This document shows, in pieces, positions 7,469 through 17,426 of a DNA stretch of 64,000 nt. Each line of letters begins with the position of its first letter. Position 1 is the first letter of the stretch. The notes beneath the pieces are model-generated. The model was not told the origin of the DNA. It ran no database searches and worked only from the letters and a program-made list of their open reading frames with translations. The position numbers and the translations under genes were made by a program. The stretch is from an uncultured Bacteroides sp. (GTDB taxonomy: Bacteria > Bacteroidota > Bacteroidia > Bacteroidales > Bacteroidaceae), in the NCBI GenBank assembly GCA_944320295.1, contig CALUGY010000052.1, forward strand, positions 17,372-81,371, given 5' to 3'.

Positions 7469-9373
7469 ATGAAAAAGATAAATCTTATTATACTATCCAT
7501 TGGTTGCACGTTGGCTACTGCCTCGCTCTGCGGATGCGACAACTTCCTGGACAAAGACCCGCAGGACAAGCAGACCAATGATACATACTGGCAGACGGAA
7601 ACATCGCTGCGTACATATGCGCAGGACTTCTACTCGTCCTTCTTCACGGGATACAACGTCGACTACACGGTATTCGGCGGTTTCTTCTCGGGGGATAACT
7701 ATACGGACGACTACATCAACCTGAACAATGCCAACACCTACGGCGGAGGCTACATCTATTTCCCGACTTCCTCTACCACCGACTGGAACAGCCGCACGGC
7801 TACGTGGGGAGACAACTACGGGGTGATATACAAAGCCAACGTCATGCTTGAAAAGATTCCGGGGATGAACATCACTGACGAGGCCAAAGCCCACTGGAAC
7901 GGCGTGGCGCGTTACTTCCGCGCCATGGCCTATAGTGCCCTGGCCAAGATTTACGGCGGTGTGCCTTACTACGACAAAGTGACCGACCCCGCCGACGAGG
8001 CTCTCTACAAGGATCGCGACAGCTATCCCTACGTGGCGCAGAAGATACTGGAAGACTTCCGCTATGCGCTGGAAAACGTGCGCACAGACGACACCAAGCG
8101 TCAGGTGAACCGCTACGTGGTAGGTTCTTACATGTCGCGCGAACTGCTGTACCACGCCACTTGGCTGAAGTACCACGGCAGTACTGTGGGTCCCGACTCG
8201 GAGACGGTAGACAACCAGGAGATAAAGGACTTGCTGCAAGGAGCCATAGACGGCGCACAGGTAGTGATGAATTCCGACTTATACTCCATTGGGAACACGT
8301 ATAACGCCTTGTTTACCACCGACGACTTGTACAACAACCCCGAAGTCATCTGGTACCGCGAGTACACTACCGGGTTGACATGCAATGCCCTGATGTCCTA
8401 CAACGGCCCCGAAAACCAGACCCAGGGCGGCGTGACACAGAACGTGATTGAAAGCTATCTGTGCACCGACGGCTTGCCCATCGGCCAGTCGCAGCTCTAC
8501 ATGGGTAACGACGATCCCAGCATCTGGAACTCCTTCCAGAACCGTGACCCGCGCCTGTTCCAGACCGTGGCCGACAGCCTCCGTATTATGAGTGCTTTGG
8601 GTGTGACGTATACCGAAGGTACTTCTCCTACAGGATATGCCACAAAGAAGTTCCTCAACGATGAGTGGTTTGCTGCCGGGCTGGACTATACAACTAACCG
8701 GCTCAGCCCCGCCGATGCTCCGTGCATGCGCTATGCCGAGGTATTGCTCAACTACGTGGAAGCGCGCTACGAAATTGCCCAGGTGGGTGGCGAAGCCTTC
8801 ACACAGGCCGACTTGGATGCCTCCATCAACGAGATACGTAGCCGCCAGCTGACCAAGTGGGGAGACACCCAAGCCGTAACCATGCCCACCGTACAGTTGG
8901 TAGGTAACAGCCTGAGCGTGAACGGGACGGTGATAAACGACCCGGCACGCGACCCGGAGGTAGACCCCGTACTGTGGGAGATTCGTCGCGAACGCCGCGT
9001 GGAACTCATCATGGAAGGACGCCGCGGTGAGGACTTGCGCCGCTGGGCCAAGTTTGAATACCTCAACTCGGAGAATGCCGACGGCACGCCCAGCAAGACG
9101 TTCTTGGGCGCATACGTCAACGTGGCCGACTATGAGGGCATGAAGTCGAAAGACGACAATGGAAACCGCACGCTCTTCCTCTTCGACCCTGAGAACCCCA
9201 CGAACAGCGATACCGACAAAGGGTATATCAACTACCTGCGCGGAGACGACTTGCGTGTCTTCAACAAGGGAGAGCTGGACTCTGAACGCTACTACCTGCG
9301 TGCCATTCCGGCTTCAGAAATCACCCTCTACAAAGACCGTGGCTTCACGCTGACGCAGAACCCCGGTTGGTAA
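7469..9373 (+). CDS. SusD-like surface glycan-binding lipoprotein
   Basis: 634 residues. The signal peptide ends in a lipobox (ASLCGC), so the mature protein starts at Cys and is anchored in the outer membrane. Typical RagB/SusD features follow: CDNFLDKDPQD, the TPR-rich region around WNGVARYFRAMAYSALAKIYGGVPYYD, and a C-terminal block with RRERRVELIMEGRRGEDLRRW, YYLRAIPASEITL and LTQNPGW. It starts 28 bp after the susC stop, so the two are translated from one message. The SusD lid captures substrate for the SusC barrel; the ligand is not evident. Confidence 0.93.
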   Translation: MKKINLIILSIGCTLATASLCGCDNFLDKDPQDKQTNDTYWQTETSLRTYAQDFYSSFFTGYNVDYTVFGGFFSGDNYTDDYINLNNANTYGGGYIYFPTSSTTDWNSRTATWGDNYGVIYKANVMLEKIPGMNITDEAKAHWNGVARYFRAMAYSALAKIYGGVPYYDKVTDPADEALYKDRDSYPYVAQKILEDFRYALENVRTDDTKRQVNRYVVGSYMSRELLYHATWLKYHGSTVGPDSETVDNQEIKDLLQGAIDGAQVVMNSDLYSIGNTYNALFTTDDLYNNPEVIWYREYTTGLTCNALMSYNGPENQTQGGVTQNVIESYLCTDGLPIGQSQLYMGNDDPSIWNSFQNRDPRLFQTVADSLRIMSALGVTYTEGTSPTGYATKKFLNDEWFAAGLDYTTNRLSPADAPCMRYAEVLLNYVEARYEIAQVGGEAFTQADLDASINEIRSRQLTKWGDTQAVTMPTVQLVGNSLSVNGTVINDPARDPEVDPVLWEIRRERRVELIMEGRRGEDLRRWAKFEYLNSENADGTPSKTFLGAYVNVADYEGMKSKDDNGNRTLFLFDPENPTNSDTDKGYINYLRGDDLRVFNKGELDSERYYLRAIPASEITLYKDRGFTLTQNPGW

Positions 9374-9431
9374 GAGCGTAGCCGCTAACGCGAAGCGGGC
9401 GGAAAGCAACCGCCCGCAAGCATTATAAAGC

Positions 9432-9477
9432 ACAGGGGGCATATCGAAACGGTTTCCGTTTTGGTATGCCCCCTGTC
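9432..9477. repeat. 21-bp perfect-register hairpin after susD
   Basis: ACAGGGGGCATA...AAACGG pairs with CCGTTTTGG...TATGCCCCCTGT over 21 bp with only two G-U wobbles and a 3-4 nt loop. No U-tract follows (CAAATTA), so it looks more like an RNA-stabilising or processing hairpin between susD and the downstream lipoprotein than a simple terminator. Confidence 0.7.
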
Positions 9478-9510
9478 AAATTATAATTCCACACATTCAA
9501 AGCAATAATC

Positions 9511-9852
9511 ATGAAAAGGAAACATTTCTTCAGCCTGTTTGTCCTGATCGGGCTTTTGACACTCGGCACGCTGGCTTCATGCCAAAACGACGAGAATATC
9601 GAACTAAAAGGACAGCTGTATCTCCATTTCGAGAATCAAAGCAGCATTGCCATAGACATTTATACGCTGGCGGACAAACAAAACCCCATCTACGAAACAG
9701 TTACCGGCCAAGACGGCACGCTGCAACTGACGCTCAACATGGGAGACTACCTGCTGCAACCGGAAAACTTGCGGGGCATGGCTTTCCAAATTCGTCCGGG
9801 AGAGACGACCAGCATAACCTATGACGAAAACAACGTTCCTGTGCGGGAATAG
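9511..9852 (+). CDS. Small lipoprotein downstream of SusCD
   Basis: 113 residues with signal peptide and lipobox (GTLASC). The mature part (GQLYLHFENQSSIAIDIYTLADKQNPIYE..., LNMGDYLLQPENLRGMAFQIRPGETTSITYD) reads as a single small beta-sandwich. No family recognised. It is separated from susD by the strong hairpin and followed by a clear terminator at 9874-9931, so it closes the SusCD unit. A surface accessory role is an inference from position. Confidence 0.75.
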   Translation: MKRKHFFSLFVLIGLLTLGTLASCQNDENIELKGQLYLHFENQSSIAIDIYTLADKQNPIYETVTGQDGTLQLTLNMGDYLLQPENLRGMAFQIRPGETTSITYDENNVPVRE

Positions 9853-9873
9853 CCCGTTTCAGGGAATAACAAG

Positions 9874-9931
9874 GCAGAGACATGCCAAACAGGCCGCAAA
9901 ACGGCACTTCGGGGCATGTCTCTGTTTTTTT
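9874..9931 (+). terminator. Rho-independent terminator
   Basis: GGCAGAGACATGCC pairs with GGCATGTCTCTG, followed by seven T. It ends the SusCD-lipoprotein unit. Confidence 0.85.
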
Positions 9932-9998
9932 ATCCGGAAAGAATGGATAACTTAGCCCCCGGAAAATGTTTGTCACACATATCAAAACCATCCACCGC

Positions 9999-11291
9999 AT
10001 GAAACACCTGTTTACCTTACTCACATCCGCCGCGTTGTGGCTGGCCCCGACGGCCCAGGCGCAACAAGCACGCGAAACCATCCCGCAAGGGCAGGCATAC
10101 ACCGTGATAGCCAATCCGGGCGAGGACGCCTCGCACAGCATCCGCATAGGCTGGCACACGGACGAGGGGAGCGGAAAGAGCTTCTGCTTCTACGCCAGTC
10201 CCGGCGACAAAACGTGGCACAAGGCCGAAGCCGCCCAGGAGCTTTGCACCGCCTACGACAGCCTCTACTCCAAAACGGCCGACAATAAAGACTTCTACGA
10301 ACGGGCACGCTTCACGCGCAACACCGTGACCCTCGACGGGCTGGAGCCAGGCACGGAATACGTGTACCGCGTGGGCCCGGAAAACACCGGCGAGACACGC
10401 CGCTTCAAGACCGCCCCCAGGCGGGGAGGCTGGGACATGGCCCTCATATCCGACTTCCACGCCTACGCGCCGATTCCGCAACGCACGCAAGCGGCCATGG
10501 ACATGCTGCACGTGCTGGAAGAGCGCAACGGGCACGACTTGGACATGGTGCTGCACGCGGGCGACGTGTGCGCATGGGGCGGCAGCTACTCCTTTTGGCG
10601 CGCGCTGTACGAGGAACCCTATTTCAAGAAATACGCATGGGCCGGCGTGAACGGCAACCACGACGACATGGCGCGCGGCTACGCCCGCCGGAGCAACCTC
10701 TTCTTCCGCTACGCGAACAACAACCCGCTGAACGGCTATGCCGGACAAGAGGGCGTGTGCTACCACTTCCGCTACGGCAACACGCTCTTCATCATGCTCA
10801 ACAGCGAGTCCATGCGCACGGACGAAGGACTGGCGGCAGCCCAAGAGTGGGTGCGCGGCGTGATAAAAGACCACCCCGCAGCGTTCGTCGTCGTGGTGGA
10901 GCACTACCAATGGTTCTTCGGCAACGACGGGCGCACGTCGCAGTACGAACGTTGGAACCGCCTGTTCGACGAGTGCGGCGTAGACCTGGCCATTGCCGGC
11001 AACAACCACATCTACGCCCGCACCAACGCCCTCTACCAAGGGAAAGAGACGGACGGACGCACGGGAACCGTCTACCTGCAAACTCCCTCGTCCGACAACG
11101 AGCGCGGGCAAGCCCTGAAGGAGTGGACGGACAACCGCGACCTGATACGCTTCCGCTGGTCGGAAGGCCCCAAGACCGTGGGCGGCCTGCTGCTGCAAAA
11201 CCGGGGCAAGACACTACGCGCCACGCTGTACGACCGCAACGGCCAGAAGCTGGACCAAGTGACCGTGAAACGGAAACGCCGCACGCGCTAA
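9999..11291 (+). CDS. Exported metallophosphoesterase with purple-acid-phosphatase-like N-domain
   Basis: 430 residues from ATG 9999 (MKHLFTLLTSAALWLAPTAQAQ, signal peptide). A fibronectin-III-like domain (about 25-135; HSIRIGWHTD, LDGLEPGTEYVYRVG) precedes a calcineurin-like phosphoesterase domain with the metal motifs SDFH, HAGDV, NGNHDD, VEHYQW and NNHIY. The last motif has Asn where GHxH is usual. Substrate unknown; a role in dephosphorylating wall or sugar phosphates in the periplasm would suit the neighbours. It follows a terminator and precedes array copy 3 directly after its stop. No good promoter box seen. Confidence 0.85.
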   Translation: MKHLFTLLTSAALWLAPTAQAQQARETIPQGQAYTVIANPGEDASHSIRIGWHTDEGSGKSFCFYASPGDKTWHKAEAAQELCTAYDSLYSKTADNKDFYERARFTRNTVTLDGLEPGTEYVYRVGPENTGETRRFKTAPRRGGWDMALISDFHAYAPIPQRTQAAMDMLHVLEERNGHDLDMVLHAGDVCAWGGSYSFWRALYEEPYFKKYAWAGVNGNHDDMARGYARRSNLFFRYANNNPLNGYAGQEGVCYHFRYGNTLFIMLNSESMRTDEGLAAAQEWVRGVIKDHPAAFVVVVEHYQWFFGNDGRTSQYERWNRLFDECGVDLAIAGNNHIYARTNALYQGKETDGRTGTVYLQTPSSDNERGQALKEWTDNRDLIRFRWSEGPKTVGGLLLQNRGKTLRATLYDRNGQKLDQVTVKRKRRTR

Positions 11292-11294
11292 ACT

Positions 11295-11382
11295 CCGTAC
11301 ACGTTGCGACCGTACTCGCAACACGTTCGAAGCGCGCTCGCAACACGTTGGAAACACGCTCGCAACACGTTGCGGACAACGG
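11295..11382 (+). repeat. 4 x 22-bp palindromic array, copy 3
   Basis: Cores CCGTACACGTTGCG, CGCAACACGTTCGA, CGCAACACGTTGGA and CGCAACACGTTGCG at 22-bp spacing. The array begins almost at the stop codon of the upstream gene. Confidence 0.85.
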
Positions 11383-11575
11383 CGGAAAACACCACCTGGA
11401 AAACAGCGACTTACGGCATCCATCTTCGCCACGCCCCTCACCCGGCAGCGTCACGGGAGGAAAATACGTCCCCAAACGAGCCGTCCAAGGGCCGCACATA
11501 TCGCGCCGTAATGCAAATTAAACATGATAATCGCAAAAATTGCAAAATAAGTGTTTTTGATATTAAATTTAGTAT

Positions 11576-11583
11576 TACCTTTG
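11576..11583 (+). promoter_or_regulatory. -7 promoter box TACCTTTG before NamZ
   Basis: TAnnTTTG match 37 bp before the ATG at 11620, in an AT-rich stretch unlike the surroundings. The nearest TTTG (11556-11559) is only 16 bp upstream, shorter than the usual 19-21. It probably starts the long salvage transcript. Confidence 0.6.
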
Positions 11584-11619
11584 TTGCAATTACCATTTCC
11601 TTAAAATACATGTGATATT

Positions 11620-12786
11620 ATGAAGAAATTAGTTTTATCATTCATGCTGCTGTGTGGCACCCTGCTTTGCATGGCACAAACAGAACGCGTCGTGATGGGC
11701 GACGAGCAAACTTCCGAGTACTTCCCCATCCTGAAAGACAAGCGCATAGCCATCTTTTCCAACCACACGGGAATGGTGGGCGACAAGCACTTGCTCGACA
11801 TTCTGCTTGAGAACAAGTTCAACGTGGTGGGCATCTTCTCGCCCGAACACGGCTTCCGTGGCGACGCCGACGCCGGCGAGCACGTGGCCAGTTCGGTAGA
11901 CAGCAAGACAGGCGTGCCCATCCTGTCGCTCTACGACGGCGGCATAGGCAAACCCAGCGAAGAAGCCATGCGCAAGTTCGACATCCTGATAGTGGACATA
12001 CAGGATGTGGGCCTGCGCTTCTACACCTACTACGCCTCGATGTGCCGGCTGATGGACGCCTGCGCCGAATATAACCGCAAGATGCTCATACTGGACCGCC
12101 CCAACCCCAACGGGCACTACGTGGACGGGCCTATATTGGACATGAAGTACAAGTCCGGCGTGGGCTGGCTGCCCATCCCCGTGGTGCACGGCATGACGCT
12201 GGGCGAACTGGCCCTGATGGTGAACGGCGAACGCTGGCTGCCCGCATCGCGCGTGTGCGACCTCACCGTGATTCCCTGCAAGAACTACACGCACCAGACG
12301 CTGTACCGCCTGCCCATCGCCCCCTCGCCCAACCTGCCCAACATGAAGGCCATCTACCTCTACCCGTCGCTCTGTTTCTTCGAGGCAACTCCCGTCAGCC
12401 TGGGCCGCGGCACCGACCTTCCCTTCCAAGTATACGGCCATCCTAACATGACGGGCTACGACTATAGCTTCACCCCGCGCAGCGTGCCCGGTGCGAAAAA
12501 TCCGCCCCAACTCAACCGCCTGTGCCACGGCGTGAACCTGAGCGGCCTGAGCGACGAAGAAATCTGGAAGAAGGGCATAGACCTGACTTACTTGATAGAT
12601 GCTTACCGCAACCTCAACATGGACGACTACTTCTTCCGCCCCTTCTTCGAACTGCTCATCGGAACGGATTACGTGCGCAAGATGATAAAGGAAGGCAAAA
12701 GCGCCGACGAGATAAAAGCCACGTGGAAAGACGACGTGGAGAAATTCAAGAAGCAGCGCAAGCCCTACCTGCTCTATGCCGAATAA
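11620..12786 (+). CDS. namZ: DUF1343 exo-N-acetylmuramidase (NamZ type)
   Basis: 388 residues with signal peptide (MKKLVLSFMLLCGTLLCMAQ). The whole protein is a DUF1343 domain, now classed as GH171, whose studied members cleave MurNAc from the non-reducing end of peptidoglycan glycans. Typical blocks: IFSNHTGMVGD, GIFSPEHGFRGDADAGE, LYDGG, VDIQDVGLRFYTY, LDRPNPNG, GMTLGELALMVNGE, LYPSLCFFEATPVSLGRGTD. A second member lies at 25308-26549, so the locus has two, possibly with different substrate preference. Symporter, amidase and the rest follow closely on the same strand. Confidence 0.85.
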   Translation: MKKLVLSFMLLCGTLLCMAQTERVVMGDEQTSEYFPILKDKRIAIFSNHTGMVGDKHLLDILLENKFNVVGIFSPEHGFRGDADAGEHVASSVDSKTGVPILSLYDGGIGKPSEEAMRKFDILIVDIQDVGLRFYTYYASMCRLMDACAEYNRKMLILDRPNPNGHYVDGPILDMKYKSGVGWLPIPVVHGMTLGELALMVNGERWLPASRVCDLTVIPCKNYTHQTLYRLPIAPSPNLPNMKAIYLYPSLCFFEATPVSLGRGTDLPFQVYGHPNMTGYDYSFTPRSVPGAKNPPQLNRLCHGVNLSGLSDEEIWKKGIDLTYLIDAYRNLNMDDYFFRPFFELLIGTDYVRKMIKEGKSADEIKATWKDDVEKFKKQRKPYLLYAE

Positions 12787-12840
12787 CCTTCGAAAGACAA
12801 TGTAACTTAACGAACAGACAACTAAAGGACAGTAACAGAT

Positions 12841-14298
12841 ATGACAACAGCTTGGATTGTACTTGCCACCATCGCCTTCTACTTCGCCCTGCTATTCATC
12901 ATCTCTTGGATAACAGGCCGCAAGGCCGACAATGCGGGTTTCTTTACCGGCAACCGCAAATCTTCGTGGCTCATGGTGACTGTGGCCATGATAGGCGCCA
13001 GCATCTCGGGCGTCACCTTCATCTCCGTGCCCGGTGCCGTGGCGGCGGGCGGTTACTCGTATATGCAGATGGTGCTGGGCTTCTTCGTGGGCTCCATCGT
13101 CGTGGCATTGGTGCTCATCCCCATGTTCTACAAGATGAACCTTGTCAGCATATACGGTTATCTGGAAAACCGCTTCGGCATGGCCTCGTACCGCACCGGG
13201 GCATGGTTTTTCTTCGTTTCGAAGATGTTGGGTGCATCCGTACGCTTTTTCGTGGTGTGCGTGGTGTTGCAAACGCTGGTATTCGGGCCGCTGCATGTGC
13301 CCTTCACCATCAACGTGGTGCTGACCGTTGCGCTCATCTGGCTATACTCCTTCCAAGGCGGCGTGAAGTCCCTCATCTGGACCGACTCACTCAAGACGCT
13401 CTGCCTCGTGCTGTCCGTGGTGTGCTGCATTGTCTTCATCGCCAAGAGCCTGAACCTCGGTTTCGGTGAACTTCCCGCAGCGGTGGCCGCCCACCCCACC
13501 AGCCAGGTGTTCTTCTTCGACGACCCCAACGACGGGCGTTACTTTTGGAAGCAGTTCATCGCCGGCGTGTTCATGATTGTGGCCTGCACCGGACTGGACC
13601 AAGACCTGATGCAACGCACGCTCAGCTGCAAGAACTTCCGCGAATCGCAGAAAAACATGATACTGAGTTCTTTCATACAAATCTTCGTCATCGGGTTGTT
13701 CCTCGTGCTTGGCACCTTATTATATATGTATGCCGATGCCAACATGGCAGGTTCGACACAGATAGCGGGCGACGAATTGTTCGGAGAAGTTGCGTGGAGC
13801 AAGGACTTCCCCATCTTCATCGGCGTGGTGTTCATCATCGGACTGATTGCAGCAGCTTACTCGGCAGCCGGTTCCGCACTCACGGCACTCACCACCTCGT
13901 TTACCATCGACATTTTGAAAGCCAACGAAAAACAAGGCGACAAAGACTTGACGCTGACGCGTAAGCTGGTGCACTTCATCATGTCGCTCCTCATGGTCAT
14001 TGTCATCGTCATCTTCTACGAGCTGAACGACGACAGCGCCATCAATGCCGTATATAGCTTGGCGGCCTACACTTACGGCCCCATCTTGGGCATGTTCATT
14101 TTCGGCATGACTTGCAAAAAGCCGGTACGCGACCGTTGGGTGCCCGTGGTAGCTGTGCTGTCGCCTGTCGTCTGCTACGTGCTGCAAAGCAACAGCGAAG
14201 CGTGGTTCGGCGGCTATCAGATTAGCTTCGAGCTGCTGCTCATCAATGCCCTCATCACGGCAGCGGGGCTTTGCTTGCTCATCAAACCGAAACAGTAA
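12841..14298 (+). CDS. Sodium:solute symporter (SSS family)
   Basis: 485 residues, almost all hydrophobic, with about 13 membrane segments, the family norm. Recognisable parts: AGFFTGNRKSSWLMVTVAMIG, SGVTFISVPGAVAAGGYSYMQM and GLIAAAYSAAGSALTALTTSF. It would take up a small solute across the inner membrane using Na+. Substrate cannot be read from the sequence. Position between NamZ and the amidase (spacings 54 and 28 bp) makes MurNAc, GlcNAc or a sugar-peptide fragment plausible. Confidence 0.88.
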   Translation: MTTAWIVLATIAFYFALLFIISWITGRKADNAGFFTGNRKSSWLMVTVAMIGASISGVTFISVPGAVAAGGYSYMQMVLGFFVGSIVVALVLIPMFYKMNLVSIYGYLENRFGMASYRTGAWFFFVSKMLGASVRFFVVCVVLQTLVFGPLHVPFTINVVLTVALIWLYSFQGGVKSLIWTDSLKTLCLVLSVVCCIVFIAKSLNLGFGELPAAVAAHPTSQVFFFDDPNDGRYFWKQFIAGVFMIVACTGLDQDLMQRTLSCKNFRESQKNMILSSFIQIFVIGLFLVLGTLLYMYADANMAGSTQIAGDELFGEVAWSKDFPIFIGVVFIIGLIAAAYSAAGSALTALTTSFTIDILKANEKQGDKDLTLTRKLVHFIMSLLMVIVIVIFYELNDDSAINAVYSLAAYTYGPILGMFIFGMTCKKPVRDRWVPVVAVLSPVVCYVLQSNSEAWFGGYQISFELLLINALITAAGLCLLIKPKQ

Positions 14299-14326
14299 TG
14301 TCACTCTTATTTAATATACCATAAGC

Positions 14327-17300
14327 ATGAACGTAAGACGTTATTATCTGGCAGGGATACTGGCAGCCTCCCTCTTCCCTCAAGTGGGAAACGCGCAAGG
14401 ACTTACAGAAGAAGTACGCACGGAAATAGGCCGCCTTTTGGACTCGGTAGCCCGGAAAGAAGTCTCCATCGGACGCATTACGATAGACTCGGTCGCAGCA
14501 AACGGCAAGGCATTGCAGTTGTTTGCCAACATCAACTGCTCGTACATCCCGTTCCGTGAGGACAACGTGAAGTACATCTACCAAAGCGTAAAGGAACTTC
14601 TCCCATCGCAATACGCCGGCCATGAACTGCAAATCCTGACGGATGACCGTAAAATAGAAGATCTAATTCCACAACAGCTACGCGCCAAGAAGGATAAAAA
14701 GGCGGACAGGTTCCACCCCTTTGCCAAAGGCGACAAACCGCTGGTGACGAACGTATCGGCCGCATATACCCCGACCAACGGGTTGGCCAACCGTCACATA
14801 GCCATGTGGCAAAGTCACGGATGGTATTATGAGCCGAAACTCGACCGCTGGGAATGGCAGCGCGCCCGCGTGTTCCAGACGGTGGAAGACCTCTACACGC
14901 AGAGCTACGTGCTCCCCTTCCTTGTCCCCATGCTTGAGAATGCCGGAGCCAACGTACTCTTGCCCCGCGAACGCGACACGCAGACAGCCGAAATCGTAGT
15001 GGACAACGACGGCTGCCTTGACCATGCTTCTACCTATTGGGAAAGGACAGGCGACAAAGCGTGGCAGCAAGGCAACGGAGTAGGATTCGCCCACCTGCGC
15101 GCCCAATACGCAGACTTCGAGAACCCCTTTAAGGAGGGAACCTTCCGCACCATAGAGACCGTGAAGAAAGGCCACGCAAGCACCGCCGAGTGGATACCCG
15201 CAATCCCGGCAGACGGGCACTATGCCGTATACGTCTCTTACCAGACATTGCCAAACAGCACCGACGATGCGCTGTATACCGTCTACCACAAAGGTGGGAC
15301 AACGCAGTTCAAGGTAAACCAGCAGATGGGCGGCGGCACGTGGATTTACTTGGGCACCTTCAGTTTCTCCCAAGGCAAAAGCGATGCCTGCAAAGTAACC
15401 TTGAGCAACCTTTCCGACAAAGCCGGACGCATTGTGACAGCCGATGCCGTGAAGATTGGCGGCGGTATGGGCAACATTGCCCGCTGCATTTCGCCCGAAG
15501 GCGCGACGGAGAACCTGAAAAGCTCAGATACCCGCAACCTGCAAGGCGAGGGCAACCACGTGGAAGCCAACAACTATCAGGTACCGCAAACTAGCGGTTA
15601 TCCCCGCTTCTGTGAGGCAGCACGCTATTGGCTTCAATGGGCCGGAGTGCCGGACAGCGTATATTCCGAGAGCCACGGCAAGAACGACTACACCGACGAC
15701 TACAAGTGCCGAGGCATCTGGGTAAACTACTTGGCAGGCGGTTCCGCCTCCAATCCCGATGAGAAGGGGCTCAACATACCAGTAGACTTGGCCTTCGCCT
15801 TCCATTCGGATGCGGGCACCACGCTCAACGATTCTATCATCGGCACGCTGGGCATCTTCTACACCAATGCTTATGGCGACCAATATGCCAATGGGGCTTC
15901 ACGCTATTTGGCACGCGACTTGACCGACTTAATACAATCAAACATCGTAAGAGACATCCGTACGTTATACGAACCGAACTGGAGCCGTAGGGGCATGTGG
16001 AACCAATCGTACTACGAGGCACGCGTGCCGCGAGTGCCCACCATGTTGCTCGAATTGCTTTCACACCAGAATTTCGCCGATATGCGTTACGGGCTCGACC
16101 CTCGTTTCCGTTTCACCGTAAGCCGTGCCGTGTACAAAGGAATGCTGCAATTCCTCTGCTCTCAATATGACATGGATTATGTAGTACAGCCTCTGCCAGT
16201 AGACAATATGAGCCTCCGCATGACAGGCAACAATGAAATAGAATTGAGCTGGAGCCCTGTGGAAGACCCCTTGGAGCCGACAGCCAGTCCTGACAAATAT
16301 ATTGTCTACACCCGTATAGGCGATGGCGACTTCGACAACGGCGTATTGGTAGAGGGCACCACATATCGTGCCGCTTTACCGGCCACAGGTGTGGTATGCA
16401 GCTACAAAGTGACCGCCGTAAACAAGGGTGGTGAAAGCTTCCCTTCGGAGATACTGTCCGCCGGACGTGCGCTCAACAGCAAAGGTACCGTACTGGTGGT
16501 GAACGGTTTCGACCGTATTAGCGCACCGGCCGACTTCGTGGCACCGGGCGAGGCAAGCAAACAGCTTGCTGGTTTCCTTGACGAATTAGACCACGGAGTT
16601 CCTTATCTGAAAGATATTAGCTACATAGGTGCCATGAAGGACTTCCGCCGCTCTATCCCATGGATGGACGACGACTCTTCCGGTTTCGGCGACAGCCGCT
16701 CGAACTATGAGACCAAAGTCATTGCAGGTAACACGTTCGACTATCCGGCCGTACATGGAGCAGCCATACTGAAAGCAGGATACGACTTCGTGTCATGCAG
16801 CGATGAAACCGTGGAAAACGGCAAAGCCGTTTCGCTGAACGACTACAAGTATGTCGACCTGATTCTTGGAAAGGAATGCCAAACCAAGATAGGCCGTGGC
16901 GGCGTCAAACCATTAGAGTATAAGACCTTCAGCAAGGCCATGCAAGAAGCCATCGCCGCATATTGCAAACAAGGTGGAAACATCTTTGTATCGGGCGCGT
17001 TCGTAGCCTCGGACCTTTGGGACAACCATTTGACAAAGCCGGAAGAAAGCGACAAACAGTTTGCCACAGAGGTGCTGAAGTATAAATGGATTGTAGGACA
17101 AGCTGCCACTATGGGCAAGATAGATTGCGTGGCATCACCTTTCGCTTCGTTTGATGGCAAATACGATTACTACAACGAACTCAATGAAAGTTGCTACATA
17201 GTAGAATCACCGGACGGTATTGTCCCTGCATGCAAAGATGCTTATACGGTGATGCGCTATCCGGAAAACAATATCAGCGCGGGCGTGGCTTATAAGGGGG

Positions 17301-17407
17301 ACTACAAGACATTTGTCATGGGCGTGCCATTTGAAACGCTGCGCACCGCAGCCGAACGTGCTGAACTCATGAAAGGAATCCTTTCATTCTTCGATGACAA
17401 ACAATAA
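14327..17407 (+). CDS. Large exported amidase-like protein with golvesin-type and FN3 domains
   Basis: 1026 residues, signal peptide (LAGILAASLFPQVGNAQG). An N-acetylmuramoyl-L-alanine amidase-like fold is split by an insertion: MWQSHGWYY (His, about residue 163) before, FHSDAG (His, about 494) and MLLELLSHQNFADM (Glu, about 574) after, which are the likely zinc ligands and catalytic Glu. The insert (about 298-395; HYAVYVSYQTLPNSTDDALYTV, GGTWIYLGTFSF, VTADAVKIGGG) matches the golvesin/xanthan-lyase C-terminal module. A fibronectin-III-like domain follows (about 625-710), then a 300-residue region beginning GTVLVVNGFDR. Such proteins are often labelled xanthan lyase; the wall-salvage setting favours removal of stem peptides from MurNAc. 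Followed 19 bp later by the phosphoesterase. Confidence 0.75.
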   Translation: MNVRRYYLAGILAASLFPQVGNAQGLTEEVRTEIGRLLDSVARKEVSIGRITIDSVAANGKALQLFANINCSYIPFREDNVKYIYQSVKELLPSQYAGHELQILTDDRKIEDLIPQQLRAKKDKKADRFHPFAKGDKPLVTNVSAAYTPTNGLANRHIAMWQSHGWYYEPKLDRWEWQRARVFQTVEDLYTQSYVLPFLVPMLENAGANVLLPRERDTQTAEIVVDNDGCLDHASTYWERTGDKAWQQGNGVGFAHLRAQYADFENPFKEGTFRTIETVKKGHASTAEWIPAIPADGHYAVYVSYQTLPNSTDDALYTVYHKGGTTQFKVNQQMGGGTWIYLGTFSFSQGKSDACKVTLSNLSDKAGRIVTADAVKIGGGMGNIARCISPEGATENLKSSDTRNLQGEGNHVEANNYQVPQTSGYPRFCEAARYWLQWAGVPDSVYSESHGKNDYTDDYKCRGIWVNYLAGGSASNPDEKGLNIPVDLAFAFHSDAGTTLNDSIIGTLGIFYTNAYGDQYANGASRYLARDLTDLIQSNIVRDIRTLYEPNWSRRGMWNQSYYEARVPRVPTMLLELLSHQNFADMRYGLDPRFRFTVSRAVYKGMLQFLCSQYDMDYVVQPLPVDNMSLRMTGNNEIELSWSPVEDPLEPTASPDKYIVYTRIGDGDFDNGVLVEGTTYRAALPATGVVCSYKVTAVNKGGESFPSEILSAGRALNSKGTVLVVNGFDRISAPADFVAPGEASKQLAGFLDELDHGVPYLKDISYIGAMKDFRRSIPWMDDDSSGFGDSRSNYETKVIAGNTFDYPAVHGAAILKAGYDFVSCSDETVENGKAVSLNDYKYVDLILGKECQTKIGRGGVKPLEYKTFSKAMQEAIAAYCKQGGNIFVSGAFVASDLWDNHLTKPEESDKQFATEVLKYKWIVGQAATMGKIDCVASPFASFDGKYDYYNELNESCYIVESPDGIVPACKDAYTVMRYPENNISAGVAYKGDYKTFVMGVPFETLRTAAERAELMKGILSFFDDKQ

Positions 17408-17426
17408 CCTCTCAAAACCCGAAATT

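Larger units (their letters stand above)
11292..11619. other. Intergenic region with array copy 3 and promoter
   Basis: 328 bp: the array starts 4 bp after the phosphoesterase stop, then unremarkable sequence, then an AT-rich stretch with the -7 box at 11576. No gene seen. Confidence 0.6.

Noticed and set aside
9432-9477. Hairpin after susD as a rho-independent terminator
   Set aside because: No U-tract follows; the next bases are CAAATTATAA. A full terminator lies after the lipoprotein instead.
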